A stretch of 64,000 nucleotides of DNA from Oscillospiraceae bacterium (lineage in GTDB: Bacteria > Bacillota > Clostridia > Oscillospirales > Acutalibacteraceae): NCBI GenBank assembly GCA_015066295.1, contig SVOR01000003.1:1-64000 (forward strand), read 5' to 3'. The position numbers were made by a program, and so were the translations under genes. Of this stretch, positions 49,676-59,127 are shown piece by piece. Position 1 is the first letter of the stretch; each line of letters opens with the position of its first letter. The notes beneath the pieces were generated by a model that was not told the DNA's origin, searched no databases, and worked only from the letters and a program-made list of their open reading frames with translations.

Positions 49676-52600
49676 ATGAAAAAATTTGTATCGGTATTTT
49701 TAGTGCTTATGCTGCTCTTATCGGCTCTGCCGATGGGACTATTCAGCATCACCGCAAGTGCGGAAACGGTCGATTATGACGATTTTGACATCTACGATGG
49801 TATTCTTGTTGAATATTTAGGTCCAGGTGGCGACGTTGTAATTCCGGCAACCGATGCCGACGGCAACCCTGTTACCGAAATTGATAGCAAGGCTTTTTAT
49901 GATAACGATGATATCACAAGCGTTGTTATTCCCGAAGGCATCACATGGATTGGTAGCGAAGCATTTTCTTTTTGCGACTATCTCGAAACTGTAAAGCTTC
50001 CATCTACGCTCCAAAAGTGTAGAATTTCTGTTTTCCGTATGTGCACCGCACTTAAAAATATTACAATTCCTGCAAAGCTTAAGGACGTTCCTCAGGACTT
50101 CTGCTCAGGTTGTACTTCTTTAGAGGAGGTTGTTATTTCATACGGCGTTGAGACAATTGGCGGATATGCATTTAGCGGTTTAAAAAGTCTTGAAAGTATA
50201 GTATTTCCTGAAACCGTAACCGATATTTACGGCTTGGCAATGGCGAACAGCAAAATGAACGTATGCAACGTTACTATTTGTAACCCTAATTGCAGCCTGG
50301 GATATATGGGATATGCCGGAAAAGAAGGTCGTGAGGCACCATTCAGCGCTGCTGACGGCGCGAATACAACCTGGAATTTTTTTGTGCCTGAAGATTCAAA
50401 GGTATTGGAAATCCTTCAAAATTTAGAAATTGAACGTTCAAGACTAATTGTGGCACAAAGTGGTTATTTTGAGAATTTGCCGGAAAATCAAATAGGATAC
50501 GGTATACCCTCGGATGACCCAATCGATTGTTATAAATATACGGTTGTAGATGGTGAGGCCGTAATAACAGATGTTATGCACAGTATAAGCGGCGACATTA
50601 CCATCCCATCGACCTTGGGGGGATATCCGGTTACTATAATTGGTAGCTATGCTTTTAATTACTGCGATGAAATTACAAGTATAACCATACCGAGTAGTGT
50701 TATTGGTATCGGAATTTCTGCGTTTGGATTTTGCACAGGTCTAGAAAAAGTAACTATAGGAAAAAATGTTCAAAGCATAGGTGAGTATGCTTTTTCTCAT
50801 TGCGAAAATCTTGAAAGTATAGCCGTCCCTAATAATGTTAAAACTATTGAAGATTTTGCATTTTCACATTGCTATAAGCTTAAAGAAATAAAAATTCCCG
50901 CCAACGTAAAAAGTGTGGGCGTGGGTGCTGTTGTTGGTTGCAGAGCTCTTGAAAGTCTCGTTGTTGAAGAGGGCAATACCGTTTATTACAGTAAAGATAA
51001 TTGTATTATTAAGAAATCAAATAACGAGCTTGTCGCAGGTTGTAAAAGCAGTGTGATTCCTAACAATATTAAAACAATAGGAAGATACGCATTTGCAGTA
51101 TGTCAAGAATTAAATGGTATAACGATACCTGATAGTGTAACAAGTATTGGTTGTTCCGCATTTGCATTTTGTGAAAACCTTGAAAGTATAGTTATTGGTA
51201 GTGGCGTAAAAAGAATAGAAGAATTTGCTTTTGAGCAGTGCAATAAACTTAGCATTGTTAAATTTAAGGGTAACAAAAACAACCTTTATATAGCTGCAAG
51301 CGGTAACGATGTTTTAAAGACAACTACGTGGTATTATGTTGGTTGCGGAAATCATAAATATTCCAACAACTGTGACGCAAGCTGTAACGTATGTGGTGCT
51401 ACCCGTACTGCACCGCATAGCTATAAGTCAAGCGTTACAAAGGCTACAACCTCTAAAAATGGTAAGATAGTTAAAACTTGTAGTGGTTGTAAGAAAAAGG
51501 TAACAAGCACTATATACTATGCAAAGAGCTTCTCGCTCTCTAAAACAAGCTTTACCTATAATGGTAAAGTACAAACCCCCACCGTTACGGTTAAGGATGC
51601 AAAGGGCAAGGTAATTGACCCCAAATACTACACCTTAAGCTATTCGTCGGGCAGAAAGAATGTCGGCACATACAAGATAAAGGTAACTCTTAAGGGTAAT
51701 TATAGCGGTAGCAAAACACTCAGCTATAAGATAAATCCGATAAGCATATCCAAGTGTAAGGTTAGCATTTCGGGTACTTCCTACACCTACAACGGCAAGA
51801 CAATTAAGCCGAGTGTTAAGGTATTATCTGCCGGCGGCAGTACACTTAAAAACGGCACACACTATACCGTAACCTATTCAAAGGGCTGTAAAGCTCCCGG
51901 CACCTATAAGGTAACCGTTAAGATGAAGGGTAGCTATTCGGGTAGCAAGAGCTTTACCTACAAGATTAACCCGATTAGCATATCTAAGTGTAAGGTTAGC
52001 ATTTCGGGCACAAGCTATTACTATAATGGCAAGGTTATTAAACCGAGTGTTAAGGTATTATCTGCCGGTGGCAGCACACTTAAAAATGGTACACACTACA
52101 CCGTAAGTTATTCGTCGGGTTGTAAAAATCCCGGTACCTACAAGGTAGTAGTTAAGATGAAGGGTACCTACTCGGGTAGCAAAACCTTTACCTATACCAT
52201 TAAACCGCAAATAAAGATTTCTACCTGTCAGATAAGCCTTTCAGGAACATCTTACACCTACAACGGCAAAACGCAAACACCGAGTGTAACGGTAGTAAAT
52301 GCCGAAGGCACAACACTCAAAAACGGTACACACTATACCGTAAGCTATTCATCGGGTCGAAAGAATATCGGCACATACAAGGTAACCGTAAAGATGAAGG
52401 GTGCCTATACAGGAAGTAAAACCTTAACCTATAAGATCAACCCGATAAGTATATCTAAGTGTAAGGTAAGCATTTCGGCTACAAGCTACACCTACAACGG
52501 CAAAGCCAAGACCCCCAGCATAACGGTTAAGACCGCAAGTGGTACTACACTTAAAAAGGATACGCACTACACAGTAAGCTATTCATCCGGCAGAATTAAC

Positions 52601-53008
52601 GTTGGCACCTACAAGGTGACTGTAAAGATGAAGGGCACCTACTCGGGAAGTCAGACCTTTACTTTCGATATATTGCCGCCCAAAACGAGTATTACCTCAC
52701 TTGTGGAAAACGGCAAAACATTGAAGGTTGATTTTGCCAAGAAAACCACACAGGTGACAGGCTATGAGATACAGTATGCAACCGACGCTGACTTTACCGA
52801 TGCGCTCACTAAGACTATAGCCGATTATAATACAACAAGTGCTACAATAACAGAACTTAAATCGGGAGCAACGTATTATGTACGTGTTCGCACCTACAAA
52901 ACGGTAAACGGAGTTAATTATTATAGCGGTTGGTCAAGTGTTCAGTCCATCAAAACAACGGGATTTTTGCCCGATGATAATGCCGGCTGGATTCCGGGTT
53001 GGTATTGA
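49676..53008 (+). CDS. secreted BspA-type LRR surface protein with tandem Ig/MBG-like repeats and C-terminal Fn3
   Basis: signal peptide; LRR_5 repeats (AFSFCDYLETVKLPSTLQ...); five ISKCKVSISGTSYTYNGK-type repeats (51730-52670); Fn3 VTGYEIQYATDADFTDALTKTI. Confidence 0.88.
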   Translation: MKKFVSVFLVLMLLLSALPMGLFSITASAETVDYDDFDIYDGILVEYLGPGGDVVIPATDADGNPVTEIDSKAFYDNDDITSVVIPEGITWIGSEAFSFCDYLETVKLPSTLQKCRISVFRMCTALKNITIPAKLKDVPQDFCSGCTSLEEVVISYGVETIGGYAFSGLKSLESIVFPETVTDIYGLAMANSKMNVCNVTICNPNCSLGYMGYAGKEGREAPFSAADGANTTWNFFVPEDSKVLEILQNLEIERSRLIVAQSGYFENLPENQIGYGIPSDDPIDCYKYTVVDGEAVITDVMHSISGDITIPSTLGGYPVTIIGSYAFNYCDEITSITIPSSVIGIGISAFGFCTGLEKVTIGKNVQSIGEYAFSHCENLESIAVPNNVKTIEDFAFSHCYKLKEIKIPANVKSVGVGAVVGCRALESLVVEEGNTVYYSKDNCIIKKSNNELVAGCKSSVIPNNIKTIGRYAFAVCQELNGITIPDSVTSIGCSAFAFCENLESIVIGSGVKRIEEFAFEQCNKLSIVKFKGNKNNLYIAASGNDVLKTTTWYYVGCGNHKYSNNCDASCNVCGATRTAPHSYKSSVTKATTSKNGKIVKTCSGCKKKVTSTIYYAKSFSLSKTSFTYNGKVQTPTVTVKDAKGKVIDPKYYTLSYSSGRKNVGTYKIKVTLKGNYSGSKTLSYKINPISISKCKVSISGTSYTYNGKTIKPSVKVLSAGGSTLKNGTHYTVTYSKGCKAPGTYKVTVKMKGSYSGSKSFTYKINPISISKCKVSISGTSYYYNGKVIKPSVKVLSAGGSTLKNGTHYTVSYSSGCKNPGTYKVVVKMKGTYSGSKTFTYTIKPQIKISTCQISLSGTSYTYNGKTQTPSVTVVNAEGTTLKNGTHYTVSYSSGRKNIGTYKVTVKMKGAYTGSKTLTYKINPISISKCKVSISATSYTYNGKAKTPSITVKTASGTTLKKDTHYTVSYSSGRINVGTYKVTVKMKGTYSGSQTFTFDILPPKTSITSLVENGKTLKVDFAKKTTQVTGYEIQYATDADFTDALTKTIADYNTTSATITELKSGATYYVRVRTYKTVNGVNYYSGWSSVQSIKTTGFLPDDNAGWIPGWY

Positions 53009-53016
53009 TACTAATA

Positions 53017-53050
53017 TAACAAAAAAGCACCGAGAAATCGGTGCTTTTTT
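53017..53050 (+). terminator. terminator
   Basis: aaaaaagcaccgagaaatcggtgcttttttt. Confidence 0.85.
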
Positions 53051-53079
53051 TAGGATTTAGGATTTAGGATGTAGGGTGC
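53050..53079 (+). repeat. TTTAGGA-type heptad repeat, copy E
   Basis: taggatttaggatttaggatgtagggtgcg. Confidence 0.85.
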
Positions 53080-53150
53080 GGGTGTCCGGTGGACACCTCT
53101 ACGAGTAGAAGCACCGACCGAGGCGGCAGCCGAGATAGGTGTCCTCGACA
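53079..53150 (+). repeat. intergenic copy of the dispersed repeat found inside the RAYT gene
   Basis: gcgggtgtccggtggacacctctacgagtagaagcaccgaccgaggcggcagccgagataggtgtcctcgac. Confidence 0.85.
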
Positions 53151-53172
53151 TCCTGTTTTTATAGTCCTAATT

Positions 53173-54156
53173 TTAATCTTCTTTATATACTCTGACATAA
53201 TCTACAATCAATGCATCGGGCAGTAAATTATCATTAACAGCGCCGCCCCAAGAACCAAACTCGGTTGTGATTTTAAGATAAGTCTCCACCTCACAAGAGC
53301 CAAGGAAGTTGCTTTGTGTATTATCAAATTTATTTGTTTGAATACCGTCAACGTAAAAATAGTATCCGTTTTCATTCCAAAGTAGTGCAAAGGTATGAAA
53401 CTTGCCGTCATAAAGCTTTTTATTTCTGCTTTCACAACCTTGTGATTTATGGTCTGCACCATACCCGTCGCAATGAATAGCGTGGTTTATAAGGCCGTTT
53501 TTAACGTTAAAGCTCTCCATAATATCAATTTCGGCACCGTCTACTGCACCATTACCAACCTTTGAAACGTTGCTCATAAGCCAAAATGCCGACCAGCAAC
53601 CTGTGGCTTTGGGTAGTTTACATTTAATTTCAAAATATCCGCGTGCTTGTGCAAACAGGTTACGCTCCCGTTTAGTTCTTGAACGAACGCCGCCCGAAAT
53701 CAAACTGCCATCATTAGCCCTTGAAACACCTACGTGGAGGTTGCCGTCCTTGAGCCAGACCATATCATCATCCCATTTGCCACCTATATCACCGCGGTTC
53801 CATTCGGGGCAACGTTCCCACTTTTTCGAATCAAGCTTGTCGCCTTCAAAATCATCAAAGAACGAAAGGGTGTATTTTTGACCGTCTAAAATAAAGGTCT
53901 CTCCAACAGGTATAAATTTATCCACAGTGGGTTCACCGCTTTCATTATTATTGCTTTCGGTTGGTTTACTACTGCTTGAATCGCTTGAGCTTTGGTCGCT
54001 CGAAGTGTCAGACGGGGTAGAGGAGGATGAATAACTATTGGTACTGTTATCGTTTGATGATATAAGGTCATTGTTTGCAGTAATCTTTTTATCAGCACAA
54101 GCGCAAAGTGTAAAAAGAAGCGCCGTACAAGAAAAAAGTGCTAAAATTTTTCTCAT
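53173..54156 (-). CDS. glycoside hydrolase family 16 lipoprotein
   Basis: lipobox TLCAC; YTLSFFDDFEGDKLDSKKWERCPEW; catalytic motif AEIDIMESF. Confidence 0.9.
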   Translation of the reverse strand: MRKILALFSCTALLFTLCACADKKITANNDLISSNDNSTNSYSSSSTPSDTSSDQSSSDSSSSKPTESNNNESGEPTVDKFIPVGETFILDGQKYTLSFFDDFEGDKLDSKKWERCPEWNRGDIGGKWDDDMVWLKDGNLHVGVSRANDGSLISGGVRSRTKRERNLFAQARGYFEIKCKLPKATGCWSAFWLMSNVSKVGNGAVDGAEIDIMESFNVKNGLINHAIHCDGYGADHKSQGCESRNKKLYDGKFHTFALLWNENGYYFYVDGIQTNKFDNTQSNFLGSCEVETYLKITTEFGSWGGAVNDNLLPDALIVDYVRVYKED

Positions 54157-54181
54157 ATAAATAACTCCTTGCAAATGTATT

Positions 54182-55531
54182 TTACATTCTAAGTCCCTTT
54201 GGATAGTGGTTTTTAGCGGTGCCGTTTACTGCCTTTATGCCACCGAGTGAGTGGCCTTCAACCGTCACAACACCCCAACCGTTTTGGCAGTCTACCTCAA
54301 TTTCCTCGCCATGCAGATATTTTTGTATTTTCTCATCGGTGGGCGATAATTCAACTTTATTTTTAAAGTGTTTACCCATCGCCATAAAGAATTGGTGGTG
54401 CGGTTGGATATAGTTTTTCTTGATTTCACCAATAGTTACGCCACAACTAAATGCGCCGTCGGGCACGTAAAAGTCGGGTGTGAAATATACAACGTTGTCA
54501 CCGTAAAGGGCAACGTTTTCTTTTTTATAGGCGGTGAGAGTCTTATCCAAAAAATCAAACACAAGGGACGGTATTTTTTGTGTTTTACCGCCGCTTGTTT
54601 TGGTGTAAGGTACCGCTTCCTCGGTATTATGCAATACCGCCATAAACTGTCCTTCGCCGCTTGCTATGTGCGGGTAAAATCTGCGACAAAGATTTATGTT
54701 TTCGGTTTTACATCCGTAAAAGCAAATGCCGTCGGCCGTCGAGTCGGCAACACTTTGTTTAACACTAACAAGCTCAAATTCAGGGTGCGATGACAAGAAG
54801 TTATCAACCACCATCTCGTTTTCATCGAGCGAAAAGGTGCAGGTCGCATAGACGATATATCCGCCGTTTTTAAGCGCTTTTGCGGCATTTTCGAGTATAT
54901 CTGCCTGCCTTTCGGCACACATTTTTACGTTTTGCACACTCCACTCCGATATGGCAACGTCGTCCTTTCTGAACATACCCTCACCCGAGCAAGGGGCATC
55001 AACCATAATCATATCAAAGGTGCTTTCAAATTTGCTTGCAAGGCGCGACGTATCCATACAGGTGGTAACGCAGTTTTCTAATCCTAAGCGCTCAATATTA
55101 CCGGTCAGTATTTTACAACGCGACGGTATAATTTCGTTAGATACAAGTACGCCGTTTGCCCCAAGCTTATTCTTTATTTGTGTAGATTTTCCACCCGGTG
55201 CGGCGCACATATCGAGTATCTTCCAATCGGGTTTTATATCTATACATTCGGCAGGCGCCATAGCGGCAGGCTCTTGCACGTAGATAAGCCCTGCATGGTG
55301 GTAGGGGTGAAGCCCCACCTTGTCATAGTTAAGATAAAATCCGTTATCGACGTAAGGGATTTTTTCGTTGCCAAAAACATTGATTTTCTCAAAATCTTTA
55401 AGCGAAATTTTATCGGTGTTAACCCTGTATGCCTTTATGGGCGTCCCGTTAAGTGCCGCAATAAATTTATCATAATCGTCACCGAGAAGCGACTTCATAC
55501 GCTCGCAAAATTCAAATGGTAGCTGTTTCAT
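54182..55531 (-). CDS. RsmF/NOL1-family rRNA (cytosine-C5) methyltransferase
   Basis: ILDMCAAPGGKSTQIKNKLG; MVDAPCSGEGMFRKD; YATCTFSLDENEMVVDNFL. Confidence 0.93.
   Translation of the reverse strand: MKQLPFEFCERMKSLLGDDYDKFIAALNGTPIKAYRVNTDKISLKDFEKINVFGNEKIPYVDNGFYLNYDKVGLHPYHHAGLIYVQEPAAMAPAECIDIKPDWKILDMCAAPGGKSTQIKNKLGANGVLVSNEIIPSRCKILTGNIERLGLENCVTTCMDTSRLASKFESTFDMIMVDAPCSGEGMFRKDDVAISEWSVQNVKMCAERQADILENAAKALKNGGYIVYATCTFSLDENEMVVDNFLSSHPEFELVSVKQSVADSTADGICFYGCKTENINLCRRFYPHIASGEGQFMAVLHNTEEAVPYTKTSGGKTQKIPSLVFDFLDKTLTAYKKENVALYGDNVVYFTPDFYVPDGAFSCGVTIGEIKKNYIQPHHQFFMAMGKHFKNKVELSPTDEKIQKYLHGEEIEVDCQNGWGVVTVEGHSLGGIKAVNGTAKNHYPKGLRM
54557..54585. repeat. REP-like hairpin inside the RsmF ORF
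   Basis: AAACACAAgggacggtattttTTGTGTTT versus island consensus AACACAAggggacggttctaTTGTGTT. Confidence 0.5.
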
Positions 55532-56280
55532 ATATTATCACCACTATCCATTTCGATTTGCAGCATGCACATACCTACTGCCGTTATTGCGGCGGTTTCG
55601 GTGCGAAGTATACGCTTGCCGAGTGAAATTGAAATGCCACCCATATTTTTAGCCTTTTCGATTTCATCCTCGCTAAATCCACCCTCGGGACCGATGAGTA
55701 TGCCGACGTTTTTGCAATTTTTAAGTTTTTGAAGGGCCAAAACCGTGTCGGCCATTCCGTTTTCGTTTTCGTAAGGTACAAGCAATAAATCGTAGTCTTT
55801 CGCCATATTTAGCGCGGTGTTATAATCACAAACGGGTAACACCTCGGGAATACTGCTGCGCTTGCTCTGTTTAGCGGCGCTTTCGGCTACTGCTTGCCAA
55901 CGCGCAACCTTTGACTTTTTCTTTTTATCGTCAAGCTTTACAACCGAGTATTTCATTTCAACCGGTGTAACAGTGGCAACGCCAAGCTCGACCGCCTTTT
56001 GTATAATAAGCTCTAATTTATCACCCTTAGGCAGCCCTTGCAGCAGATGAATTTTAACGGGCAATTCGGTCGCTTGGTAATCCTCACTTATAACTTCAGC
56101 TATAACAGTATCTGTGCTAAATTCGGCAAGGCGACACAAATCACTCTTGCCATCAAAACTAACAAGAAACTCGTCGCCAACGTTCATACGCAAAACGTTT
56201 TTTATATGATTATAATCAGCACCGATAATATAATATTGACCGAGTGCATCCTTGGGTTCATTAACAAAAAAGTTATACAC
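55528..56280 (-). CDS. rsmE: 16S rRNA (uracil1498-N3)-methyltransferase
   Basis: HLLQGLPKGDKLELIIQKAVELGVATVTPVEMKYSVVK; ILIGPEGGFSEDEIE. Confidence 0.94.
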   Translation of the reverse strand: MYNFFVNEPKDALGQYYIIGADYNHIKNVLRMNVGDEFLVSFDGKSDLCRLAEFSTDTVIAEVISEDYQATELPVKIHLLQGLPKGDKLELIIQKAVELGVATVTPVEMKYSVVKLDDKKKKSKVARWQAVAESAAKQSKRSSIPEVLPVCDYNTALNMAKDYDLLLVPYENENGMADTVLALQKLKNCKNVGILIGPEGGFSEDEIEKAKNMGGISISLGKRILRTETAAITAVGMCMLQIEMDSGDNI

Positions 56281-56313
56281 GTCTTTACCTCACCAAAAAT
56301 ACTTTATTTAAGT

Positions 56314-56420
56314 ATAATGATTGTAGTTTGTCGAAGCGCGAAAAGCGCTTCGACAAGCCACTTTAAAAGTGGCATAGGCAAAATCAAATATTTGTATTTG
56401 ATTTCGCGCGACAATCATTG
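56314..56420. repeat. multi-hairpin MITE-like element 1
   Basis: ends ATAATGATTGT...CGACAATCATT enclose three hairpins (TTGTCGAAGCGC/GCGCTTCGACAA; GCCACTTT/AAGTGGC; ATCAAATA/TATTTGAT). Confidence 0.8.
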
Positions 56421-56422
56421 AA

Positions 56423-56510
56423 ATGGTTAAAGGCAAATTTTCTTCGAAAATTTGCTATAAAATCAAAGATTTTATGTCGAAACTTATCAGTTTCGACTTT
56501 CAGTAACCAT
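56423..56510. repeat. multi-hairpin MITE-like element 2
   Basis: ATGGTTA...TAACCAT ends enclose three hairpins (GCAAATTTT/AAAATTTGC; ATAAAATC/GATTTTAT; GTCGAAAC/GTTTCGAC). Confidence 0.75.
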
Positions 56511-56623
56511 TATAAAACAATTATAAGGATTTTACAAGAATAAAAAAACTCGTTCCTTCGAACGAGTTTTGGTGCGGATATATAATAAAGAAAGCACTTG
56601 CTAAAAACAAGTGCTTTTAAAAA

Positions 56624-56710
56624 TGGTGCGGATAACAGGACTTGAACCTGCACCGAGTTGCCCCGACTAGAACCTGAATCTAGCGCGTCTGCCAGTTCCG
56701 CCATATCCGC
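56624..56710 (-). tRNA. tRNA-Leu, anticodon CAG
   Basis: GCGGATATGGCGGAACTGGCAGACGCGCTAGATTCAGGTTCTAGTCGGGGCAACTCGGTGCAGGTTCAAGTCCTGTTATCCGCACCA; long variable arm, encoded CCA. Confidence 0.95.
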
Positions 56711-57051
56711 ATATTAAATTGTTTAATGGGGCAGCCGCGCCCCGCGTGACTCTTGCGGTGCCCGAAATTTTTAACGGCTCAGGTTTCGCCTAAAAATTTC
56801 GACCGCGGCGCCTTTTTGACCTTCGCCTAATCTCACACCGTGAGGGCTTGGTCAAAAACTGCCAGTTCCGCCATATCCGCATATTAAATTGTTTAACGGG
56901 GCAGCCGCGCCCCGCGCTTGCCCTCAGAAATATAGTCGCACTGCTCGCTTGGAGCGCATCGCATTGCTCCTTATTTCTTCACCTCAGCGTCACGCCTTTA
57001 TCGTCCACCGGACGCGGCGCACCGCTTCGCCCAGTTCCGCCATATCCGCAT
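56691..57051. repeat. ~170-bp-spaced repeats carrying the tRNA-Leu 5' end
   Basis: gccagttccgccatatccgcatattaaattgtttaaYggggcagccgcgccccgcg at 56691 and 56861; partial ccagttccgccatatccgcat at 57031. Confidence 0.88.
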
Positions 57052-57093
57052 AGCAAATAATATTATATTCACAAATAAGATAAAAGTCAAGAA

Positions 57094-57120
57094 AAAACCG
57101 CGGCATATTGCCGCGGTTTG
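57094..57120 (-). terminator. fucI terminator
   Basis: aaaccgcggcaatatgccgcggttttttc on the minus strand. Confidence 0.8.
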
Positions 57121-57124
57121 AAAA

Positions 57125-58939
57125 TTACTTTCTTATATTTTTGTACATCGGTCCATAGGCTGCGCAGGCTCTGTAATCCTGTCCTTCCTTGTCCATACCA
57201 AATGCGTTCCAAGCTGATGGACGGAAAATCTTGTCCTCAGGTACGTTGTGCATTGATACGGGGATGCGGAGAATAGAGCAGAGCGTAATTAAATCGGCAC
57301 CGATATGCCCGTAAGAAATTGCGCCATGGTTAGCGCCCCAATTTGCCATAACCTCATAAACGGTCTTAAAGGGGCTGCCGTCTTTGCCGTCACAACGTGG
57401 TGCAAACCATGTGCAAGGCCAGGTGTAGTCGGTGCGCTTCCAAAGTGTATCCGAAACGTCCTCGGGCAGAGCAACTGTCCAACCCTCTGCAATTTGAAGT
57501 ACGGGGCCAAGACCCTTAACGAGGTTAAGACGAATCATTGTTACGGGCATTTCAGTCTTTGTTTCAAAGCGAGAGGAATATCCGCCGCCACGGAAGTAGC
57601 CAAGGTCGGCATAGTTCCAGGTTGTAGCGTCCATAATCTTCTGCTGGTCTTCTTCGGTAATATTATACCATTCTTTCATTACAGCATTACCGTTTTCATC
57701 ACGACATTCTCCACAAGCATCAAGACAGCATGCACCCGAGTTTATAAGGTGAATAATACCGTTTGAGTTCTTTGCCTTGCCTTCAAGCGAATAATTAGCG
57801 GCACGCTTAACGGCATCCTCGCTCCAATAAGTGCGAACGTCGGCAAACATTTGGGCACGATTGGTGAGCAGCTTCATAAACAGCATACCAAGGCCGTTAA
57901 GGACGTCGTTTTCGGTAGCAAGAATATATGGCTCGCGCGCACCCTCCCAGTCGAACGAGGTATTGAGCATTGCCTCAGGGAAGTCGCAGTTGGGGTAGAA
58001 GTCGGTCCATTGACGCTGACCCTGGAAGCCTGCGGCAATAGCGTTATGACCAACCATTTCCTCCTCGCAGCCTTCGGGTAAGTTTTTATTGCCGTTCATA
58101 AGGTCCTTAATTATAACCATCATTTTAACAACAAATTCCCAGTCGGCATCCTTACGCTCGCGAGATTTTTGTAATTCGGCAGGGTTCTTATCAAAGCCCT
58201 CTTTGCAGTATTTTTTAGCCCATTTTAAAGCCTTTTCATACTCAGACTTATCGTAAATCTCCTCGGTCATTCGACGGATAATTTCAACCTCGTCAACCGA
58301 TTCAACACGCATACCGAGGTATTCTTCGATAAATTCGGGGCTGATAATGGAGCCGCCAATACCCATACAAATAGAGCCAATCTGCAAATATGATTTACCA
58401 CGCATTGTGGCGGCGGCAACGGCTGCACGTGCAAAGCGGAGGAGCTTTTCCTTAACGTCCTCAGGCACACAGGTAACCTCATCAAGATTTTGTACGTCGT
58501 GGCCGTAAATACCAAATGCAGGCAGACCCTTTTGAGCGTGAGTTGCAAGCACCGATGCCAAATAAACCGCACCGGGACGTTCGGTACCGTTAAAGCCCCA
58601 AACACCCTTAATTGTCATAGGGTCGGTATCCATTGTTTCCGAACCGTAGCACCAGCAGGGAGTTACGGTAAGCGTAATATCAACACCGGCCTTTCTGAAT
58701 TTGTCGGCGCAGGCGGCAGCCTCACCAACGCGACCGATGGTTGTATCGGCTATAATAACCTTTACGGGCTCGCCGTTGGAATATCTAAGATTTTCTTCAA
58801 AGAGCTTTTTTGCGGCATTAGCCATAGCCATTGTTTGCTCCTCAAGTGATTCACGTACTTTAAGTACACCGCGTCGACCGTCAATGGTGGGACGGATGCC
58901 GATTACGGGATAATCGCCAATCAATCTGTTCTTAGCCAT
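57125..58939 (-). CDS. fucI: L-fucose isomerase
   Basis: [86 protein letters not shown]. Confidence 0.95.
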   Translation of the reverse strand: MAKNRLIGDYPVIGIRPTIDGRRGVLKVRESLEEQTMAMANAAKKLFEENLRYSNGEPVKVIIADTTIGRVGEAAACADKFRKAGVDITLTVTPCWCYGSETMDTDPMTIKGVWGFNGTERPGAVYLASVLATHAQKGLPAFGIYGHDVQNLDEVTCVPEDVKEKLLRFARAAVAAATMRGKSYLQIGSICMGIGGSIISPEFIEEYLGMRVESVDEVEIIRRMTEEIYDKSEYEKALKWAKKYCKEGFDKNPAELQKSRERKDADWEFVVKMMVIIKDLMNGNKNLPEGCEEEMVGHNAIAAGFQGQRQWTDFYPNCDFPEAMLNTSFDWEGAREPYILATENDVLNGLGMLFMKLLTNRAQMFADVRTYWSEDAVKRAANYSLEGKAKNSNGIIHLINSGACCLDACGECRDENGNAVMKEWYNITEEDQQKIMDATTWNYADLGYFRGGGYSSRFETKTEMPVTMIRLNLVKGLGPVLQIAEGWTVALPEDVSDTLWKRTDYTWPCTWFAPRCDGKDGSPFKTVYEVMANWGANHGAISYGHIGADLITLCSILRIPVSMHNVPEDKIFRPSAWNAFGMDKEGQDYRACAAYGPMYKNIRK

Positions 58940-59127
58940 ATTTAATATCCTCCTAATAAATTATGGTATTTTTATTATAATTGTAAAATATAATTTTTTC
59001 TTGTGTAATAATGAACACAATATAATAAAATTCACGTAAATATAATAAAAACGAACATATTTATTTAAAAACATTGAAATTAGCAGCAAATATGGTATAA
59101 TATTCTTGTGTTAAAGACAAGGGGAGG

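Noticed and set aside
56510-56704. 64-aa minus-strand ORF MAELADALDSGSSRGNSVQVQVLLSAP
   Set aside because: Translation through tRNA-Leu; a classic spurious tRNA-derived ORF.
56848-57060. 70-aa plus-strand ORF in the tRNA-adjacent repeats
   Set aside because: GC-rich hairpin DNA with an accidental open frame; no RBS or protein signature.
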